This document shows, one piece after another, positions 1 through 9,924 of a stretch of 64,000 nt of DNA (its first letter is position 1; the number at the start of each line of letters is the position of its first letter). Made by a program: the position numbers and the translations under genes. The notes below the pieces were generated by a model. That model did not search any database, had not been told where the DNA came from, and saw nothing but the letters and a program-made list of their open reading frames with translations. Origin of the DNA: Marinobacterium arenosum (lineage in GTDB: Bacteria; Pseudomonadota; Gammaproteobacteria; Pseudomonadales; Balneatricaceae); the NCBI RefSeq assembly GCF_019795155.1, contig NZ_JAILYN010000003.1:112888-176887 (forward strand), given 5' to 3'.

Positions 1-19
1 GCGTTTAGCTGATGGCTGA

Positions 20-418
20 TCAATGCAGTCCCTTGATATTGGCGCGGGCTTCCTCGTAATTGAATGGCTCGCCGGCCCGCTCCGCATCGAAGCGCTGTTC
101 GTCCAGCAGCTGGAATAGCGCGATCTCCTCGTCGGGCATGAAGTGCAGGCATTCGCCGCCGAAGAACCAGAACAGGTCGCGCGGTACCAGTGGCACATGT
201 TCCGGGTAGCGGCGCACCAGAGTGGCGAGCAGCGCCTGGCCGCGATCGATGAAATCCGCCTGTTCAGACTGGCCCGCCTCGATCAAGTCATGCAATCCCT
301 GCAGGAAATCGGCATCTTCCGCGCTCATCGCATCATCGTCAAACGGATGGCTGCGCAACAGATTGTTGTAGGCGTGGGATAAAAGATTGAGGTGAAAACT
401 GCGATAATCGAGGCTCAT
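20..418 (-). CDS. PA2817-family hypothetical protein
   Basis: A 132-residue acidic cytosolic protein with no signal peptide or membrane segment. The C-terminal half contains PRDLFWFFGGECLHFMPDEE followed by a conserved-looking LDEQRF segment, which matches my memory of the uncharacterised Pseudomonas PA2817 family. Function is unknown. It is divergent from an ABC exporter pair of the kind that lies near this gene in pseudomonads, which supports the family call. The ATG at 418 has an AAGTGAG-like ribosome site upstream. The first 19 bases of the window are too short to interpret. Confidence 0.7.
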   Translation of the reverse strand: MSLDYRSFHLNLLSHAYNNLLRSHPFDDDAMSAEDADFLQGLHDLIEAGQSEQADFIDRGQALLATLVRRYPEHVPLVPRDLFWFFGGECLHFMPDEEIALFQLLDEQRFDAERAGEPFNYEEARANIKGLH

Positions 419-534
419 GGTTGACTCACTTCTGCTTGGCGGCCGGCAATTTTACCTTAATCCGGCCTGTAACGCTTGAAACTGGTCGCTGCCGCCCTCA
501 GCTGGAAAAGTTCACTTGATAACAGGATTGCTTA

Positions 535-1470
535 ATGACGACAGTGCTATCCATACACGAGTTGCGCAAAGTATACGACAACGGCTTCGAGGCTCTGAAG
601 GGGATCTCATTCGAGGTGCAGCAGGGTGATTTCATGGCCCTGCTGGGGCCGAACGGCGCCGGTAAATCCACCACCCTGGGAATCGTTTCCTCGCTGGTCA
701 ACAAGAGCTCCGGCCGGGTTAGCGTGTTCGGTCATGACCTGGACCACGACAAGATCGCCGCCAAAATGTGTCTGGGGGTGGTGCCGCAGGAGTTTAACTT
801 CAACATGTTCGAAAAGGTTGAAGATATCCTGCTGACCCAGGCCGGTTACTACGGTATTGCGCTGGGCCAGGCCCGCGAGCGGGCCGAGTTCTATTTGAAG
901 AAGCTTGGCTTGTGGGAGAAAAGGTCGGAGCGGGCGCGGATGCTGTCCGGTGGTATGAAGCGCCGGCTGATGATCGCCCGGGCGCTGATGCATGAACCCA
1001 AGCTGCTGATCCTCGACGAGCCGACCGCCGGGGTCGATATCGAACTGCGCCGTTCGATGTGGGAGTTTCTCAAAGAGATCAACTCCGCCGGCACCACCAT
1101 CATCCTGACCACCCACTACCTGGAAGAGGCGGAGAGCCTGTGCCGTAATATCGCCATCATCGATCACGGCCGCATCGTGCAGAACACCAGCACCCGCGAT
1201 CTGCTGCAGCAGCTCAATACCGAGACCTTCATCCTGGATATCGAATCCGCCCGCGAACAGCCGCCGCTGCTGTCCGGCTACGTGGTCCGGCCGTTGGGCG
1301 ACGGCAGCCTGGAGGTGGATGTGGAGCGTGGCCAGGGGCTGAACCATCTGTTCCAGCAGCTGGAGCAGCAGCAGGTCCGGGTCTGCAGTATGCGTAACAA
1401 AGCCAACCGACTGGAGGAGCTGTTCGTGGCGCTGGTCGAGAAGAATCTGAGCCAACGGGAGAGTGCATGA
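535..1470 (+). CDS. ABC transporter ATP-binding protein (YadG type)
   Basis: ATPase subunit (311 residues) of a two-gene ABC-2 type exporter. The Walker A GPNGAGKST lies at residues 38-46, the signature LSGGMKRRL near 138, Walker B LLILDEPTAGVD near 158-169, and the H-loop LTTHYLEEAE near 192. A C-terminal extension of about 80 residues follows the nucleotide-binding domain, as in YadG-like proteins. The stop overlaps the start of the permease gene by 4 bases, so the two are translationally coupled. The substrate cannot be read from sequence. The family is often described loosely as multidrug or polysaccharide export. Confidence 0.9.
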   Translation: MTTVLSIHELRKVYDNGFEALKGISFEVQQGDFMALLGPNGAGKSTTLGIVSSLVNKSSGRVSVFGHDLDHDKIAAKMCLGVVPQEFNFNMFEKVEDILLTQAGYYGIALGQARERAEFYLKKLGLWEKRSERARMLSGGMKRRLMIARALMHEPKLLILDEPTAGVDIELRRSMWEFLKEINSAGTTIILTTHYLEEAESLCRNIAIIDHGRIVQNTSTRDLLQQLNTETFILDIESAREQPPLLSGYVVRPLGDGSLEVDVERGQGLNHLFQQLEQQQVRVCSMRNKANRLEELFVALVEKNLSQRESA

Positions 1471-2240
1471 GCCCGCAGCAACTGTTTACAGCGTTTTCCA
1501 CCATCGTCCATCGTGAAGTGCGCCGCTTCCTGCGGATCTGGGGTCAGACCTTGCTGCCGCCGGCGATCACCATGACGCTGTATTTCATCATCTTTGGCAA
1601 CCTGATCGGTAGTCGGATCGGCGAGATGGGCGGCTTCAACTACATGGAATACATCGTGCCGGGCTTGATCATGATGTCGGTGATCACCAACTCCTACGGT
1701 AACGTGGTGTCCTCGTTCTTCAGCACCAAGTTCCAGCGCAATATCGAAGAGCTGCTGGTGTCGCCGGTGCCCAACTGGATCATCCTGTGGGGCTACGTGT
1801 TTGGCGGTGTCGCCCGTGGTCTGGCGGTTGGCTTGATCGTCACCCTGCTGTCGATGTTCTTTACCGATCTGCAGGTGCAGAACCTCGGCTTGACCGTGCT
1901 GGTGGTGGTACTGACCGCGGTGCTGTTCGCACTGGGCGGGTTCATCAACGCCATGTATGCCCAATCGTTCGATGACGTCTCCATCGTGCCGACCTTTATC
2001 CTGACGCCGCTGACCTACCTGGGCGGGGTGTTTTATTCGATCCAGTTGTTGCCCGAATTCTGGCAGAATGTGTCGATGCTGAACCCGATCCTCTACATGG
2101 TGAACACCTTCCGTTACGGTATCCTCGGGGTCAGCGATATCAATGTCGGCTTTGCACTGGCCGCCATTATGGCATTCATCGTCGGGCTGGCGCTGCTGGC
2201 CGGCCATCTGCTTAACAAGGGGACGGGAATTCGAACCTGA
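1467..2240 (+). CDS. ABC-2 type transporter permease (YadH type)
   Basis: Inner-membrane permease of 257 residues with about six hydrophobic segments. Examples are TLLPPAITMTLYFIIFGNLI near residue 30, a pair around residues 110-160, and a final segment near 230-250. It contains the ABC-2 family region around PTFILTPLTYLGGVFYS. It overlaps the upstream ATPase gene by 4 bases and shares one base with the queF start downstream, so the three genes are probably one transcript. The substrate is unknown. Confidence 0.88.
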   Translation: MSPQQLFTAFSTIVHREVRRFLRIWGQTLLPPAITMTLYFIIFGNLIGSRIGEMGGFNYMEYIVPGLIMMSVITNSYGNVVSSFFSTKFQRNIEELLVSPVPNWIILWGYVFGGVARGLAVGLIVTLLSMFFTDLQVQNLGLTVLVVVLTAVLFALGGFINAMYAQSFDDVSIVPTFILTPLTYLGGVFYSIQLLPEFWQNVSMLNPILYMVNTFRYGILGVSDINVGFALAAIMAFIVGLALLAGHLLNKGTGIRT

Positions 2241-3064
2241 TGCGTGAAAAAGAAGTCGTTGAACACTCTCCGCTGGGGCAGGAGACCCGCTACGTTAACC
2301 AGTACGATCCGTCGCTGCTGTACCCGATCAACCGCCGGCTGAACTGGGCCGAGCGCGGTATCGACCGGGACAGCCTGCCGTTTTTCGGCGTCGATATCTG
2401 GAACGCCTACGAGGTCTCCTGGCTGGATATGAAGGGCAAGCCGGTGGTGCGACTGGCGGAGTTCCACCTGCCGGCCACCAGCGCCAATATCATCGAGTCC
2501 AAGTCGTTCAAGCTGTACCTCAACTCCTACAACCTGAGCCGCTTTGCCGATCAGGCGCAGGTTCAGGCGCAGATGACGGCGGATCTCAGCTGCGCCGCCG
2601 GCGGCGAGGTCAGGGTGGTCTTGCGGCACCCGGATGAGGCGCCGGAGATCGAGCGGTTCCGGGGCGAATGCATCGACGAGCTGGAGATCGATGTCGAGCA
2701 CTACCAGCCGCGGCCTGAATTGCTGAAAGCCGCGGGTGAGCCGCTCGAAGAGCGGCTGTACAGCCACCTGCTGAAATCCAACTGCCCGGTTACCGGGCAG
2801 CCGGACTGGGCCAGTATCCAGATCGACTACCGGGGCGCGCCGATCGATCGTGAAGGCTTGCTGAAGTATCTGATCTCCTACCGCGAACACGGCGATTTCC
2901 ACGAGCAGTGCGTCGAGAATATCTTCATGGATATCTGGCAGCAGTGCCGGCCGCAGCGGCTCAGCGTCTACGCCCGCTACGTGCGCCGCGGCGGCCTGGA
3001 TATCAACCCGTACCGCAGCTCGGAACAACAACTGCCGGCAAACCTGCGGCTCAGCCGCCAGTGA
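2240..3064 (+). CDS. queF: NADPH-dependent 7-cyano-7-deazaguanine reductase QueF
   Basis: Converts the nitrile preQ0 to the amine preQ1 in queuosine biosynthesis, using NADPH. It has 274 residues, close to the long bimodular enterobacterial type (about 280). The substrate and NADPH signature ESKSFKLYLNSYNLSRF is near residue 90. The catalytic cysteine is Cys182 in NCPVTGQPDWASIQI, and the C-terminal EQCVENIFMD region matches the tunnelling-fold domain. The ATG overlaps the preceding permease stop (TGATG). No preQ1 riboswitch is visible upstream, so expression probably depends on the ABC transcript. Confidence 0.95.
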   Translation: MREKEVVEHSPLGQETRYVNQYDPSLLYPINRRLNWAERGIDRDSLPFFGVDIWNAYEVSWLDMKGKPVVRLAEFHLPATSANIIESKSFKLYLNSYNLSRFADQAQVQAQMTADLSCAAGGEVRVVLRHPDEAPEIERFRGECIDELEIDVEHYQPRPELLKAAGEPLEERLYSHLLKSNCPVTGQPDWASIQIDYRGAPIDREGLLKYLISYREHGDFHEQCVENIFMDIWQQCRPQRLSVYARYVRRGGLDINPYRSSEQQLPANLRLSRQ

Positions 3065-3097
3065 TGCCGGCCAAACACTAGAAGAATGGACCTGACC

Positions 3098-3658
3098 ATG
3101 GATGCATTAGAAGCGCTGATCGAGCGTGTTTCCTGCCCTGTATTGCAGGAGCCCGGCCCCAGTGCCGAACAGTTGGAGCTGATGTTCAAGGCGGCGCTGC
3201 GGGCGCCGGATCACGGCGCACTGCGCCCCTGGCGTTTTCTGGTTGTCGAAGGCGATGCCCGGGCCAAGCTGGGGGAACTCTATCTGCAGGCGGCGTTGAA
3301 AGCTGATCCGGAGCTACCGCAGCCGCGCCGTGACAAGCTGCTCAATGCGCCGTTCCGCGCACCGACCCTGGTGGTGGTGATCGCCGTGACCCAGGACCAT
3401 GCCAAGGTGCCGCTGCTGGAGCAGCAGGTGGCAGCCGGTTGTGCCGCGCATGGCATGCTGCTGGCGGCCCATGCCCAGGGGATTGGTGCGATGTGGCGTA
3501 CTGGCGAGTTTGCCTATGACGCCGAAGTACTGGCCGGGCTGGGGCTGGCTGAAAACGAAGGGGTGATCGGCTACCTGTACCTGGGTACCGCGCCGAAAAG
3601 CCGCAAGGCGCCGCAGTTGGCGGTGGAAGATTACGTCAGCCGCTGGACCGGCGCCTGA
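3098..3658 (+). CDS. YdjA-type NAD(P)H nitroreductase
   Basis: Small flavin nitroreductase of 186 residues. The ORF can start at an ATG at 3086, but the ATG at 3098 (MDALEALIERV) matches where I recall E. coli YdjA starting, so it was preferred. Family features seen include RAPDHGALRPWRFLVVEG (FMN-binding N-terminal part), NAPFRAPTLVVVIAV, and a C-terminal GYLYLGTAP. The physiological substrate of this family is uncertain. It lies 33 bases after queF and 15 bases before the next gene, probably in the same operon. Confidence 0.88.
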   Translation: MDALEALIERVSCPVLQEPGPSAEQLELMFKAALRAPDHGALRPWRFLVVEGDARAKLGELYLQAALKADPELPQPRRDKLLNAPFRAPTLVVVIAVTQDHAKVPLLEQQVAAGCAAHGMLLAAHAQGIGAMWRTGEFAYDAEVLAGLGLAENEGVIGYLYLGTAPKSRKAPQLAVEDYVSRWTGA

Positions 3659-3673
3659 AGGAGGAGAGCAGGG

Positions 3674-4135
3674 ATGGATTACCAGCAAGTTGCCGACCAA
3701 TTTCTCAGCTGGTTGCGGACCCAGATTCCGCTGATCAACCACATGGGCTTCAAGCCGCTGCAGTACGACGGCCGCTCGCTGGTGATGGCCGCTGAGCTGG
3801 CGCCCAACGTCAACGACAAGGGCACCGGCTTTGGCGGTTCGCTGGCCACCGTGGCGACCCTCTGCGGTTGGAGCATGGTCACCCTGTACCGCCGCGAGCA
3901 GGGCTTCGACAACGACGTGGTGATCCGCGACAGCCACCTCGAATACCTGGCGCCGGTTACCGGCGACTTCGCCGCCCATGTGGTGCTGCCGGATGAGGCA
4001 ACCTTGGCGGCCTTCGATGCCCGGATGGCGGAGAAAGGGCGCGCCCGGATCGACCTCACTATCGAGATCCGCCAGGGCGACAAGGTCGCCATGAAGCTGG
4101 CCGGCAGTTACGTGGCGATGGGGAAGGTTCGCTAG
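3674..4135 (+). CDS. YiiD C-terminal-type hot-dog thioesterase
   Basis: A 153-residue protein of the putative thioesterase family that also forms the C-terminal domain of E. coli YiiD. The typical segment NDKGTGFGGSLATVATLCGW lies near residues 45-65, with the second half HLEYLAPVTGDF near 97-108 forming the hot-dog sheet. There is no acetyltransferase domain, so this is the stand-alone form. A GGAGGAGAG ribosome site lies just upstream of the ATG. It is the last gene of the run from 535 and is followed by a strong terminator. Confidence 0.8.
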   Translation: MDYQQVADQFLSWLRTQIPLINHMGFKPLQYDGRSLVMAAELAPNVNDKGTGFGGSLATVATLCGWSMVTLYRREQGFDNDVVIRDSHLEYLAPVTGDFAAHVVLPDEATLAAFDARMAEKGRARIDLTIEIRQGDKVAMKLAGSYVAMGKVR

Positions 4136-4160
4136 CGGCAGATCCGTTCCGTTTTCTGAA

Positions 4161-4185
4161 AAAGGCACCGAGGGTGCCTTTTTTT
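4161..4185 (+). terminator. Rho-independent terminator after the ABC-queF-thioesterase run
   Basis: AAAGGCACC, loop GAG, GGTGCCTTT, then further T residues. A 9-bp perfect stem with a U-tract lies 25 bases after the thioesterase stop. Confidence 0.9.
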
Positions 4186-4236
4186 GTTGCCTGCCGGGGC
4201 GTTTGTCGGCTGAGGTGTATCAAGATCGTTTGATGT

Positions 4237-4267
4237 TTGACTCTGTAGTTGACTTCAGGGTTTATTA
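4237..4267 (+). promoter_or_regulatory. MerR/CueR-type promoter-operator for the copper ATPase
   Basis: A -35 box TTGACT (4237-4242) is separated by 19 bases from a -10-like TTATTA (4262-4267). The spacer contains the dyad ACTCTGTAG, TTGA, CTTCAGGGT (7 of 9 arm positions pair). An overlong 19-bp spacer with a central dyad is the hallmark of MerR-family metal-responsive promoters such as CueR. The site lies 73 bases before the copA start. No cueR gene is in this window, so the regulator must be elsewhere. Confidence 0.65.
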
Positions 4268-4340
4268 TTGCGCGACTTATAGCCTGGTGGTCCGGGGAGG
4301 CTGCCGAAAGGAAACGACAGGATAGGGAGGAAGCAGGCTG

Positions 4341-6599
4341 ATGACAGAAGCGCATATCCATCATCTGGCCTTGGAAGGCGTCAAGTGTGCCGGTTGTGTG
4401 CGCTCGTTGGAGCGGGCACTGGGCGAGGCCGAACAGATTAATGACTTCGCGATCAACTTCGCCGAGCGTAGCGCGGCGATACAGAGTGAAGCTCCGATTG
4501 AACGGATTGTCGAGGTAATTGCCCAGGCCGGCTACGGCGCGGTGCCGATCGACGATCAGCAGGACCAGCAACGGCTGGAGCAGGCGGCGAAACAGCAGTA
4601 CCGGCAAACGCTGCGCCGCAGTTTGGTGGCGTTGGCGGTCGGGGCGCTGCTGATGGGCACAGGCCTGTTCGGCTGGATGCCGGACCTGACGGCTGGCGGA
4701 GGCCGCTTGGCCGGGCTGCTGATCGGCTTGGTGGTACTGCTGGTGATGATCTTCTGTGGCGGTGCCATCTATCGCGGTGCCTGGCAGAGCGCCAGGCACC
4801 TGCGTTTCAACATGGACAGCCTGATCGCGATGGGTACCGGCGCGGCCTGGATCTACTCCAGCGGCCTGCTGCTGACCGCCCAACTGGCGCCGGACCAGCT
4901 GCTGGCGCAGAGCAGCCATCTCTATTACGAAGCCACGGTGATGATTCTCGGCTTTATCCTGCTCGGCCAGGCATTGGAGCACCGGGCCCGCGGGCAGACC
5001 GCCGATGCGGTGCGCGCGCTGCTGAAGCTGCAGCCGGATACCGCCTGGCGGGAGCGTGATGGTCAGCTGCAACAGGTGCCGGTGGCGCTGCTGGTACCGG
5101 GCGACCGGGTGCGGGTCAAACCGGGCGAGCGGATACCGGTGGATGGTGCGGTACTCAGTGGCGACAGCTATATCGACGAGTCGATGTTGACCGGCGAACC
5201 GCTGCCGGTCGCCAAAAGCGTCGCTGACAGCGTGGTCGGCGGCACGCTGAATGGCCAGGGTAGCCTGTTGATCGAGGTCGGCCAGACCGGCAGCCAAACG
5301 GTGCTGGCGCAGATCATCGCCACCGTGCGGCGGGCGCAGAACAGCAAGCCGCCGCTGGGGGTGTTGGCCGACCGTATCGCGGCGGTGTTCGTGCCCGTCG
5401 TGATGGCAATCGCCGCGTTGGCGGCGCTGGTCTGGTGGTGGCTCGGTCCGCAGCCGCAGCTGAGTTATGCGGTGGTGGTGCTGATGACGGTGTTGATCGT
5501 CGCCTGCCCCTGTGCCTTGGGGCTGGCAACGCCGATGTCGGTGATGGTCGGCGTCGGTCGGGCGGCGCGACTGGGGGTGTTGATCCGCAAAGGTGAGGCG
5601 CTGCAGAGGGCGGCCGATCTGACGACGGTGGTGATGGATAAAACCGGTACCCTGACCGAGGGCAAGCCGCAGGTGGTTGATAGCCTCTGGCTCGGCGACG
5701 AGCGCCAGCAGGCGGAACTGGCGCCGATGCTGGTGGCGGTGGAAAGCCAGTCCGAGCATCCATTGGCGCAAGCGCTGGTGGCGTTTCTGATGCAGGATCT
5801 GAACCGGCAGCCGCCGCCGGCCGGGCTGCCGGCGGTGGAACAGTTCGAAGCCACCGCTGGCGCCGGGGTCAGTGCTCAGTTGGCTGGCCGTCAGCTGCTG
5901 ATCGGCAACCAGGCCTGGTTGCAGCATCATCAGGTGGACTGCGGGCCGTTGCTGTCGTCGATCGAGCGTCACAGCGCTCAGGGCCATTCGTTGGTGCTGG
6001 TAGCGCTGGACGGCCAACCAGCGGCGCTGTTCGCGGTGGCCGATCCGGCCAAGGCGGATGCCGCAGCGACGGTGGCGCGGCTGCGTCAACAGGGGCTGCA
6101 GGTGATCATGCTGTCCGGCGACAACAGGGCCAGTGCCGAGGCGGTGGCCGCTCAGCTCGGTATCGACCGGGTCTATGCCGAGGTGAAGCCGGAGCAGAAA
6201 CAGGAGGTTATCTGCCAGCTTCAACAGCAGGGCGAGGTGGTGGCGATGGTTGGCGACGGCATCAATGACGCGCCGGCCCTGGCGCAGGCCGATGTCGGCC
6301 TGGCGATCGGCGGTGGCACCGATGTGGCGATTGAAAGTGCTGACGTGGTGTTGATGCGCGAGTCATTGGCACCGGTCGCTGATGCGGTTGCGCTGTCGCG
6401 CGCCACGGTACGCAATATCCATCAGAACCTGTTCGGCGCCTTCATCTACAACAGCCTGGCGATCCCGGTAGCGGCCGGGGTGCTGTTCCCGTATACCGGT
6501 CTGCTGTTGAATCCGGTGATTGCCGGTGCGGCGATGGCGATGTCGTCGGTGACCGTGGTCAGCAACGCCAACCGGCTGCGCTGGACGAAGTTGGGGTAA
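4341..6599 (+). CDS. copA: Copper-exporting P1B-type ATPase CopA
   Basis: Inner-membrane Cu(I) efflux ATPase of 752 residues. There is one N-terminal HMA metal-binding domain with KCAGC (Cys16, Cys19), then transmembrane helices from about residue 90. The actuator loop TGEPLP is near 292. The membrane metal site CPC (about 388-390, in [12 protein letters not shown]), the phosphorylation motif DKTGT (about 433), SEHP, and [10 protein letters not shown] follow. The last helices carry YN and [14 protein letters not shown], which fit the Cu(I)-specific subgroup. A single HMA domain is shorter than the two-domain E. coli CopA but common. It is preceded by a CueR-type operator and converges with the cyclophilin gene. 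Confidence 0.95.
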   Translation: MTEAHIHHLALEGVKCAGCVRSLERALGEAEQINDFAINFAERSAAIQSEAPIERIVEVIAQAGYGAVPIDDQQDQQRLEQAAKQQYRQTLRRSLVALAVGALLMGTGLFGWMPDLTAGGGRLAGLLIGLVVLLVMIFCGGAIYRGAWQSARHLRFNMDSLIAMGTGAAWIYSSGLLLTAQLAPDQLLAQSSHLYYEATVMILGFILLGQALEHRARGQTADAVRALLKLQPDTAWRERDGQLQQVPVALLVPGDRVRVKPGERIPVDGAVLSGDSYIDESMLTGEPLPVAKSVADSVVGGTLNGQGSLLIEVGQTGSQTVLAQIIATVRRAQNSKPPLGVLADRIAAVFVPVVMAIAALAALVWWWLGPQPQLSYAVVVLMTVLIVACPCALGLATPMSVMVGVGRAARLGVLIRKGEALQRAADLTTVVMDKTGTLTEGKPQVVDSLWLGDERQQAELAPMLVAVESQSEHPLAQALVAFLMQDLNRQPPPAGLPAVEQFEATAGAGVSAQLAGRQLLIGNQAWLQHHQVDCGPLLSSIERHSAQGHSLVLVALDGQPAALFAVADPAKADAAATVARLRQQGLQVIMLSGDNRASAEAVAAQLGIDRVYAEVKPEQKQEVICQLQQQGEVVAMVGDGINDAPALAQADVGLAIGGGTDVAIESADVVLMRESLAPVADAVALSRATVRNIHQNLFGAFIYNSLAIPVAAGVLFPYTGLLLNPVIAGAAMAMSSVTVVSNANRLRWTKLG

Positions 6600-6606
6600 A
6601 AGTCAT

Positions 6607-6740
6607 AGGAGTAAACAGTTAGAAGTGAACAGATTAGAGTAAACAGTGCAGAGAAATGCGTAGTACTGTTAACTGTAAACTCAACGCTGTTCACTAGCCC
6701 CACTGTCTACTCAAAACTGTTTACTCATCTTCACTGTTTA
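6607..6740. repeat. Array of GTAAACAGT-like phrases between convergent genes
   Basis: The gap between the copA stop and the convergent cyclophilin stop is almost entirely made of variants of AGTAAACAGT on the left and their complements (ACTGTTAACT, ACTGTTTACT) on the right. The two arms could pair, so the array may act as a two-way transcription stop. The last copy reaches the cyclophilin stop codon. Related phrases recur near 29.4, 29.85, 50.6 and 50.8 kb. Confidence 0.7.
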
Positions 6741-7295
6741 CTTCACACGCTCCGCTTTCTCGATCACCACCGGCTGCAGCGGGACATCCCGGTAGGGGCC
6801 GTGGTTGCCGGTGGCAACCTTGCCGATCTTGTCGACAACATCCATGCCTGAAACAACCTTGCCGAATACCGTATAGCCGGGTCGGCGGTCGACGCCGTCC
6901 AGGCGCAGGTTGTCGACGGTGTTGATAAAGAACTGGCTGGTGGCGCTGTGCGGATTGTTGGTACGCGCCATGGCGATGGTGCCACGGGCATTGCTCAGGC
7001 CGCCGATCGATTCGTTGACCACCGGGGCGCGGGCCGGCTTCTTGTCCATATCCGGCAGGAAGCCGCCACCCTGGATCATGAAGTTGTTGATCACCCGGTG
7101 GAAGATGGTGCCGTCGTAGAAACCATCGTCGACATACTGCAGGAAGTTTTCCACGGTCTTCGGTGCCGAGCCGGGGTACAGTTCCAGGGTGATCTCGCCG
7201 GCGCTGGTGCGCAGCAGCACCTGGCTGTTCTCGGCCAGGGCCAGTGGCGACAAAGACAGGGCTAACAACAGCAGAAAGCTACGTCTGAACATCAT
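6738..7295 (-). CDS. Secreted peptidyl-prolyl cis-trans isomerase, cyclophilin type (PpiA-like)
   Basis: Periplasmic proline isomerase of 185 residues. The ATG at 7295 (MMFRRSFLLLLALSLSPLALA) was chosen because it gives a clean Sec signal peptide and has GAGTAAC upstream; the open frame runs further to 7388. The mature domain shows the cyclophilin core: ENFLQYVDDGFYDGTIFHRV, NNFMIQGGGF, ARTNNPHSATSQFFINT and YTVFGKVVSGMDVVDKI. This matches PpiA of gammaproteobacteria. It is transcribed alone on the minus strand. Confidence 0.92.
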   Translation of the reverse strand: MMFRRSFLLLLALSLSPLALAENSQVLLRTSAGEITLELYPGSAPKTVENFLQYVDDGFYDGTIFHRVINNFMIQGGGFLPDMDKKPARAPVVNESIGGLSNARGTIAMARTNNPHSATSQFFINTVDNLRLDGVDRRPGYTVFGKVVSGMDVVDKIGKVATGNHGPYRDVPLQPVVIEKAERVK

Positions 7296-7435
7296 TGTTA
7301 CTCTTGTTTGGCTTCTTGTTTCGGCCTGGCACAGGGGCTCCAGCCGGATCTGATGTGGATTGTCAGTATAGACGCCAAAATCCGACACCGAATGGAATCC
7401 TACCCGGAATGGTCACCGCGCGCCATCCGGTTGGC

Positions 7436-9718
7436 TTAGGGACTGCTGGGCAGCCACAGGGTCAGTTTTTCCGGCGCCAGACAGTGGCGTTCGCTACAGG
7501 CCTGGTAACTCAGGGTCAGCGGCTGACTGACCGGCACAGCGGCTTGATCGAAGCGGCCCCGTATCTGGATATGCCCCTGGTAGAGCTGCAGCGGCTGGTC
7601 GGAAAACGGCAGCTGTTGGCGGATCGGCGGCGGATATTCCACTGTGCTAAGGCCCTCCGCTGACAGGCAGGTACCGGCCAGCGCCGGATCCTCGGGCCGG
7701 TGGGCATTGAGGTGCCAGCCTTTTCTCAGCTGCAGATCCACCACCAGGTGTTTCGGGTCGCCCGACAGGTTGATCTTAAGCGCGCCGCCGGCACCATAGC
7801 GGATCGGGTTCAGCGGCCCCTCCGTCAACCGTCGTTGGGCGCATAGCAGGCTGCCATAGTGGGCCGGGTTGCGATTCATCTCGGCGCTATGTTGCTGCAG
7901 CGCCTGTTCTGCCAGCTGCCGGTAGCGCTGGTCGCCGCTGCGTTCGGCCAGCGCCAGCAGCAGCTCGATCGCCAATGCACTGGCGCTGGTCTGGGCGCCA
8001 TCGTTGTCGATCCGTACCCGCAACGGCAACGGGCCCTCGGCCTGGTCGAGGAAGAAGCTGCCGTGCTGGCGGTCCTGGAAGCGCTTGATCATCTGGTCGG
8101 CCAACATGGTGGCGCGGTCGAGCCAGAGCGGGTCGGCGCTGGCGTCGTACAGGTCCAGCATTGCACGGGCCAGCGCGGCATAGTCCTCCAGGGTGCCCTG
8201 GGCGCCGGGTTTGCCGTCCAGGCTGTCACGCAGCAACTGGCCACTGTCCGGCTGCCAGTGATGCTGCCAGAGCTGTTCGGCCGCCTGCCAACCGGCGGAC
8301 AGGTAGCGCGGATTATGCAACTGGCCTCCAGCCTGGGTCAGGGCGCTGATCATCAAGCCGTTCCAGCCGGCAATCAGCTTACGGTCGTGTAGCGGTGGCG
8401 GTCGCTGGAGGCGGGCCTGGTAGAGACTGTCGCGGATCTGGTCGAGGTGGCGGATCAAATAGCCGGTTTCCAGGCGGTGCAGCTTGGCGAACTCCGGCAG
8501 GCTGGCGGTCAGGTGCAGTACATTGGCGCCTTCAAAGTTGCCGTCGCTGGAGGTGTCGAACAATGAACGTGCCAGTTCGGCATCTTCCGGTGTCAGGCAC
8601 TGTGCCAGCTGTTGCTGTTGCCAGACGAAGAATCGGCCTTCGCCACCTTCGCTGTCGGCATCGCTGGCGGCATGAAAACCGCCCTGGGGGCTGACCATCT
8701 CGCGCAGTACGTATTGCAGGGTCTGTTCGGCAGTGCGCCGGAACAGCGGATTGCCGGTCAGTCGCCAGCCCTGCAGATAAAGCGGCACCAGCTGGGCCTG
8801 GTTGTACAGCATCTTCTCGAAATGCGGCACCTGCCAGCCGGCATCGGTGGCGTAGCGGTGGAATCCGCCTCCCACCTGATCGTAGATGCCGCCCTGCTGC
8901 ATCTGGCTCAGGGTCAGTTTGACCGCGTTCAAGGCTGACTGGTTGCCATCACGCTGGGCGCAGTCCAGCAGCAGCGCCAGTACCGCTTCCTGCGGAAACT
9001 TGGGGGCGATGCCGAAGCCGCCGTGCTGCAGATCCAGCTGATCGAGCCAGTAGCTGACCGCCTGGTTGGCCAGCGCCTTGCTGTCGACCTCCTGGTGGCG
9101 GCCTTCGCCGCTCATCAGCCGCTGCAGCGCGGCCAGTATCCGTTCGCCTTCCTGTTGGACCGCGTTGGCCTGCTGTTGCCAGATCTGGAAGGTCTGTTCC
9201 AGCAGCTGTTGGAACTGGGCGCTGGGGAAGTAGCTGGCGGCGAAGAACGGTTTGCCGTCCGGGGTCAGGAACACCGACAGCGGCCAACCGCTATGGCCGC
9301 TGATCAGGTTGGCGGCCAGCATATAGGCTTCATCGACCGCCGGCAGCTGTTCGCGATCCACCTTGACCGGGATGAAGTGGTCATTCAGCTGGGCGGCGAT
9401 CTCCAGCGCTTCGAAGCTCTCGTGCTCCATGACATGGCACCAGTGGCAGGTGGCGTAGCCGATCGACAGGAAGATCGGCCGTTGTAGCCGGCTGGCGGCT
9501 TCGAACGCCTGTTCACCCCAAGGGTACCAGTCGACCGGGTTGTGGGCATGCTGCAGCAGGTAGGGAGAGGCTTCCCGGATCAGGCGGTTGGTGAAGCGGG
9601 GTGATCCGTCCGGCTTCAGGTGGCGGGTGCGCGGCCGGTAGTCCTCGCCCCGGGCTTTCAGCGCGGCCTCCAGTTGGCGGCGCAGCTGGGCGCTATGGTG
9701 CAGGGTGAAATCAGCCAT
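7436..9718 (-). CDS. DUF255/YyaL-type thioredoxin-like protein with C-terminal DsbD-like domain
   Basis: A 760-residue protein. The N-terminal part is the thioredoxin-like DUF255 domain ([20 protein letters not shown]; redox CHWC at residues 91-94 in [14 protein letters not shown]). A six-hairpin-glycosidase-like (alpha/alpha) region follows ([47 protein letters not shown]). The last 120 or so residues resemble the substrate-receiving N-terminal domain of DsbD, ending in [20 protein letters not shown]. The ATG at 9718 is preceded by GAAAGG and was chosen over an open frame extending to 9973. There is no obvious signal peptide. Function in this family is not established; the fused tail suggests thiol-disulfide exchange. 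Confidence 0.85.
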   Translation of the reverse strand: MADFTLHHSAQLRRQLEAALKARGEDYRPRTRHLKPDGSPRFTNRLIREASPYLLQHAHNPVDWYPWGEQAFEAASRLQRPIFLSIGYATCHWCHVMEHESFEALEIAAQLNDHFIPVKVDREQLPAVDEAYMLAANLISGHSGWPLSVFLTPDGKPFFAASYFPSAQFQQLLEQTFQIWQQQANAVQQEGERILAALQRLMSGEGRHQEVDSKALANQAVSYWLDQLDLQHGGFGIAPKFPQEAVLALLLDCAQRDGNQSALNAVKLTLSQMQQGGIYDQVGGGFHRYATDAGWQVPHFEKMLYNQAQLVPLYLQGWRLTGNPLFRRTAEQTLQYVLREMVSPQGGFHAASDADSEGGEGRFFVWQQQQLAQCLTPEDAELARSLFDTSSDGNFEGANVLHLTASLPEFAKLHRLETGYLIRHLDQIRDSLYQARLQRPPPLHDRKLIAGWNGLMISALTQAGGQLHNPRYLSAGWQAAEQLWQHHWQPDSGQLLRDSLDGKPGAQGTLEDYAALARAMLDLYDASADPLWLDRATMLADQMIKRFQDRQHGSFFLDQAEGPLPLRVRIDNDGAQTSASALAIELLLALAERSGDQRYRQLAEQALQQHSAEMNRNPAHYGSLLCAQRRLTEGPLNPIRYGAGGALKINLSGDPKHLVVDLQLRKGWHLNAHRPEDPALAGTCLSAEGLSTVEYPPPIRQQLPFSDQPLQLYQGHIQIRGRFDQAAVPVSQPLTLSYQACSERHCLAPEKLTLWLPSSP

Positions 9719-9924
9719 CCTTTCAGTCTCCGGGTTGAACCACTGCCTTAAGCATATGCCTGCCGGGCCTACCCTGCCTGCGGAGCTGCAGGGGATTGGC
9801 TCGACGGATCGTCGATGATGAAAATGGTTATTCACGAATAGCATCAACGCGTGTACAGTTTGTGGACCGGGATCGATGGCCGAATGGGATTTGTAATCGA
9901 TGCGGGGCAGTAACAGGAAGTGAA

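Noticed and set aside
4059..6224. 721-codon open frame on the minus strand opposite copA
   Set aside because: It is antisense to a gene with every CopA motif and its translation is low-complexity His/Gln/Arg-rich, as expected from the opposite strand of GC-rich coding DNA.
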